A stretch of 64,000 bases of DNA from Symmetrospora coprosmae. Its lineage: Eukaryota > Basidiomycota > Cystobasidiomycetes > Symmetrosporaceae. The DNA is taken from contig VUYT01000031.1 of NCBI GenBank assembly GCA_008802785.1, forward strand, positions 155,120-219,119, read 5' to 3'. Both the position numbers and the translations under genes were made by a program. This document shows, one piece after another, positions 60,259-64,000 of this stretch (its first letter is position 1; every line of letters begins with the position of its first letter). Under the pieces are notes generated by a model that saw only the letters and a list, made by a program, of their open reading frames with translations, had not been told where the DNA came from and did not search any database.

Positions 60259-61396
60259 CTACTTCTTCGCCGTCCTAGGCAGAGGTGCGATATTGTCTGC
60301 AGTCGTCGAGACGAGCTGGATGAGACTCGGTCCGACCGTCACAACAGCTATTCCCAATGGTGTCGATGAGTGGCCAGGCCGCGAAGAAGGTCAGCTCGTT
60401 TTGCTCTTTCTCAAACTGCGCGAGCACGCATTACTCACCTGCTCCGACCACCTGTACGATGATGGCAGTAGCAATCTTCTCGTCTAAACGCCTCTTGTCG
60501 GTGTTCTTGTGGACATGCCACAGGGCGATGGCGACTGCTCCTCCGGCTGCCGCGTAGACTATCATAATGCGCAGGAATCGGTCGGAAGAGGAGACGTGTG
60601 TCAGTATGAGGGCGCCACGAAGGGCATTGCCTGCCGAGACGGGTCCATGTGTCAGAGCCATGAAAGCGTCAACTCACTCGGCCAGATGACGATGCGCACG
60701 AGGGCATGCGTCCGCAGCTTTCGATACGTCAACACGCCTCCTTCGGAGACGTTTCTGAGCTTCCTGTTCTCTTCTCTGGTGAGATAGCCCTTCTTCGAAA
60801 CGTCCCCGACCGGATCATCGCCCTTCATGTAGATCAGGTCAAATGTGATCAACAGGACGGCTTGTACGAGCCCTCCGATTGCCGCTATGAACGTTATCGC
60901 ATAGGCGTTCTGATGTGTACGGTAATCGTACATCTTGAAATCTGTTACGAGCCGACGCCGGAGAAATTGCAGTCAGCGATCGTCTGCCAAAGGCAAGGAG
61001 CCGGGGCAGGTGCACTAACGGACTGCATTCAGCACAAATCTTCCTACGAGTTCGAAGATTAGCGACATGTCGATGCAGAGCACGATCCGCAGGAGGACTG
61101 CACGTCGCGTACGCTCATTCAGTCAATGGGCTCGACGCTAAGCGAATACAGGGCGGTCGAAAGATACTCACCCCAGCCGATCGTCGCAGCGAATGACGGC
61201 TTTGCGTTTCCGTCATTCGCAATCTCTTCTTCCTTCTCTGTAGCGGGGTTCCACTTGGTGTACCAGCGTTTCTCCTTAATGCTGCGCAGTACACTGTAGC
61301 CGAAGGACCAACCCTGTCCGCTCTCACAGGTTAGCCGGAGTGTGCTTGTTTGAGGCAGTGGCCGCTACAGCTTACAAAAGGGCTGTACGAAGACAT
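60259..61396 (-). CDS. Hypothetical multi-span membrane protein
   Basis: Not recognised. ATG 61396 starts MSSYSPF; the exons continue GWSFGYSVLRSIKEKRWYTK, WNPATEKEEEIANDGNAKPS and AATIGW; then LLRIVLCIDMSLIFELVGRF; then MYDYRTHQNAYAITFIAAIG with GLVQAVLLITFDLIYMKGDD and a polar loop KGYLTREENRKLRNVSE. Next FLRIMIVYAAAGGAVAIALW then HVHKNTDKRRLDEKIATAII. The last exon, after GGGAATAG, reads VVTVGPSLIQLVSTTADNIA and ends RTAKK at 60259, with a KK-type C-terminus that could act as an ER-retrieval signal. About four hydrophobic spans. Six exons with GT-AG introns. The long divergent region to SEC20 holds its promoter. Confidence 0.6.
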
Positions 61397-62112
61397 GGCT
61401 GCTACTTAGAGTGGAGAAGGATTGGCGTCTTTCCTCCCTTGGTATCGCACTCGGGGATGTAGCGAACGTGCAGCAAGATAGGCGAGGGATAGGAGGAAGG
61501 GCTGAGCTCAGGCTGGAGGGACAAGGCGACAATGAAGTGGTGCAGAGAGGAGAGAGCCCGCCCCTCCACTTGTCAGCTGGCACGTCCGTAATATGGAGAG
61601 TCGGAACTTGCGGAACAGCAAGCATCGCCTCTGCCGTCCGACGGGCTTCGTCTCGGCCAGATGAGGAGGGGTGACACGGCGCGAATCAGCTGCTTCGCGA
61701 TTGACTATCACTGCGTGGCACAACTTGACGTCTATGTCAGATGGATGCGGTCCAGATCAGGGTCTTCGAAGGTGGTGAGTGACCGCTGCATCCCAGCTCG
61801 AGCCTCTCGCGCAGGCAGGTCCAGTCCATTCGAGGTCCCCATCCGCGTTGGCTGGCGCATGCGCGTTAGGCACCATCCAGTAGTGAGCCATGGTGCTCGG
61901 GGCGCGAACTGCGTCTTGCTGTGGATCTGGCCTGCTTATACCGGCTCCATTCTCCGGCATGCCCGACGTCCTTTCGGAATTATGCTCTTGCACCCTTGCC
62001 ATCTTCAGCTCGATAGCAGCGAGATATCCAAGCCTTCCTGACAGCTGTTGCTTTCATCGCGCAGGTCGCTCGCTTCTGTCAGATTCAAGCGCGCATCATC
62101 GAGGACGCGTCG
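61397..62112. promoter_or_regulatory. Divergent region, membrane protein / SEC20
   Basis: 716 bases between divergent starts. Short frames only; no motif recognised. Confidence 0.35.
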
Positions 62113-63850
62113 ATGTCGTCGAGCTCGACAGTCGCCGACCTAAAGGCGTCCCTGGGCCGCCGGCTCGAGTCCATCGAAGGATACTCGCTCGTGCAGCTGC
62201 GCGAGTGCAGGGGACCGCTATCATTGCATGCAGAGCTCGTCGATGCTGTCAGGCAGTACATGAGCGTCGTTGAGAATCAGCTCGAGGTGAATCATGGTTG
62301 GAGGCTCGGAAACCCCCGTCACGTCGACTCGACTGGTCCGCGGGCCTGCCCAGGTCGTCTACGGGACGCCGCATCTCTGCGCTGGGGCCGCAAGCAGGGG
62401 CAGAGAGCGATGCTGATAGCAGTCCACTGTTCCCCTCGCTTCGTATTCGTGCAGGAGCTCACGCTGGCCACCGAAGATGAAGAGACCGAGCATGCAAGAC
62501 GCGAGGCTCTGAGCCAGCTAGACATCCTTCAGGCACGCGTGGACAGGTGCGTCTCCGCTTGCCATTCTCCTCAGAGAGTCTATCGCAGATCACGGTACTG
62601 TCGCTGAAGGATAGCCTACTGTCCCACGCAGCATACGGAAACGGGTCCGGGAAGCCATCCTGACGTCCAAGCGCAAGATAGACGCACAGAACGCATCATC
62701 GCAGCGAGAGGAGCTCTTCAAGTCAGCCAACCGCACGTCAGCGTCACTCAAGAAGGAAAACGGTCCCACGAGGTGCGTCGGAGCGATGCTCATCGGAGCG
62801 GAGCGGTGCTCACCAGGCTTCTTCCGCTCAACCCCGCATGCACTCGCAGCAAGGATGACGAGCTCATGAGCGCTACAGCCAACGTCACGGATGGCCTTCG
62901 GAGAACACGTCAGCTCATGGAGCAGGAGCTAGAGAAGTCTAGCTTGTCGGCTGAGATGCTCGGTGAGCAGCCTGTCGCGCATCTCCAGGAGCGCAGTCCA
63001 TAACCTGACACTAACCCCTGTCGCGGTTGCTGTGCATACAGAGCGATCCTCGCAAACGCTACAGCTCACAACAAACCAGTACACCTCCTTCTCTGATCTC
63101 CTCACTACCTCCAAGAACATCATCACCACGCTCGAAAAGGCCGACACGCTCGACCGCCTCCTCATTCTCGCAGCTCTCGTCTTCTTCTTCCTGGTGTGTC
63201 TCCTCATCATCAAGCGGCGCATCATTGACAGAGGCATCCGGGCCGCCTCGCTGGTCGGCCGTGTGGCAGGTGGAGTGGGTGGTGTTGGAAAGAAAGGCAT
63301 CAAGGCGGTCATGCACGAGGTTCAGCAGGAGGCCACGCAGCTCTCGGCCGCTGCCATCTCGAGCGCCGTCACAGCAGCTACAACTCTGGCTGCAGCCATC
63401 GCACCGCAGCAGACCAAGGGAAGCAGTGCTTTAGCATCTCACTCGGCAGCATCGGCGAGCGTCGGAGCTACAACAGCATCCGTGATATATGAGCCAAGCA
63501 GTAGTACGGCGACCACATCAGCGATGGCGGAATCGACATCGGCCCTACCGACGGCAGCATCGGCGAGTACTACTGCATCAACGACCCTCCCCGTAGTCGC
63601 GCTGGAGGAGCCGGAGGACAGCGTGTTGGATGACCGCGACATCGTCGACGTCGTCGAAGAACAGCAGCCGGTGCCATCAATGTATGATGCGGATCTGCTC
63701 AGCCACGAAACGGATATGATGCTAGACGGGGACGAAGGCGCAGGGGGCCAGGGAGATGTATTGGCGGTCAGTCCTGAAGCAGGCGATATACCGCCGGAAG
63801 CGATCACAGCAGCAGGAGGAGGGGCCGATGCGCTTCACGACGAGCTGTAG
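62113..63850 (+). CDS. SEC20: SNARE protein Sec20 with C-terminal HDEL
   Basis: ER t-SNARE for COPI-dependent Golgi-to-ER transport, acting with Ufe1, Use1 and Tip20/Dsl1. ATG 62113 starts MSSSSTVADLKASLGRRLES. Coiled-coil exons follow (LTLATEDEETEHARREALSQ, then KRVREAILTSKRKIDAQN). The Sec20 domain is DDELMSATANVTDGLRRTRQ, LMEQELEKSSLSAEML, and after an intron (about 62962-63041) SQTLQLTTNQYTSFSDLLTT and SKNIITTLEKADTLDRLLI. The membrane span is LILAALVFFFLVCLLIIKRR. A lumenal region of about 220 residues, Ala/Thr/Ser-rich then acidic, ends in HDEL at 63850, the retrieval signal also found on yeast Sec20. The lumenal tail is longer than in yeast. Confidence 0.93.
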
Positions 63851-63929
63851 CTTAGAGTGACTGCAACTGCTTGTAACCACCTGAAGTGAGACTTGCCTCG
63901 GGCTCGCGACCGGCGGCATGATGTCGAAA

Positions 63930-63990
63930 AAAGTGACACATGTAGTCCCAAAAGTGACACATGTAGTCCCAAAGTGACACATGTAGTCCC
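63930..63990. repeat. 20-bp tandem repeat, three copies
   Basis: The unit AAAGTGACACATGTAGTCCC occurs at 63930-63949, 63951-63970 and 63971-63990, identical apart from one extra A between copies one and two. It lies 80 bases beyond the SEC20 stop and may continue past the window edge. The ACATGT core is palindromic. Confidence 0.9.
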
Positions 63991-64000
63991 CTCTCGATCG

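Noticed and set aside
63930-63990. CRISPR array
   Set aside because: The units are directly adjacent without spacers, and the genome is fungal; it is a simple tandem repeat.

Overview
The window is nuclear DNA of an intron-rich, GC-rich fungus, most likely a basidiomycete. The sequence shows many short GT-AG introns (about 45-120 nt) with CTGAC/CTAAC-like branch sites and long Ser/Gln/Ala-rich stretches. The core eukaryotic genes present include SRP68, GET3, two TRAPP subunits, SEC20, RPS8, an SR-protein kinase and a mitochondrial phosphatidylserine decarboxylase. Assignment to a class (smut-related or otherwise) cannot be made from this sequence alone. No bacterial operon, IS element, CRISPR array, rRNA or tRNA gene was recognised.

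Layout. 0-6.6 kb: 3' part of a PAF-acetylhydrolase, an AK6/Fap7-type kinase, a multi-span membrane protein with a long Ser-rich tail, and a small membrane protein. 6.9-11.4 kb: a large protein with a CDCA7/R1-type (4CXXC) zinc finger. 11.8-16.5 kb: two secreted or cell-surface proteins (a Lys/Pro-tailed one and a CFEM-like, GPI-type one) and a small mitochondrial membrane protein. 16.9-28.7 kb: PSD1, an expanded FYVE protein, GET3, SRP68 and an unknown membrane protein. 29-35.9 kb: a large protein built from about seven divergent dsRNA-binding-type folds, a G-protein gamma subunit and TRAPP TRS33. 36-49 kb: TRAPP TRS31, MFAP1 with an added zinc knuckle and RS tail, an unknown acidic protein, a REV1-type BRCT protein without a polymerase domain, RPS8, a FSAF1-like ribosome-assembly protein and a Pal1-family protein. 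49-64 kb: a 12-cysteine small secreted protein, a GID1/RanBPM homologue, an SRPK kinase, an RRM plus Gfd2/YDR514C-type nuclease-fold protein, a multi-span membrane protein and SEC20 ending in HDEL.

How the genes work together. Several functional pairs share short divergent promoters: GET3/SRP68 (two routes of ER targeting, 123 bp apart) and TRS33/TRS31 (two subunits of the TRAPP core, 226 bp apart). Together with SEC20, a FYVE protein and PSD1, the window is rich in membrane-trafficking and membrane-lipid genes. MFAP1 and SRPK both belong to splicing biology; RPS8, the FSAF1-like protein and AK6/Fap7 belong to 40S biogenesis.

The most unusual items are the tandem dsRBD-like protein, the stand-alone REV1-type BRCT protein, the RRM-nuclease fusion whose Exo II acid looks altered, the secreted Cys-rich proteins, and a 20-bp tandem repeat at the right edge. 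Gene models were assembled by eye from exon phase and splice signals; where a junction is not certain this is stated.
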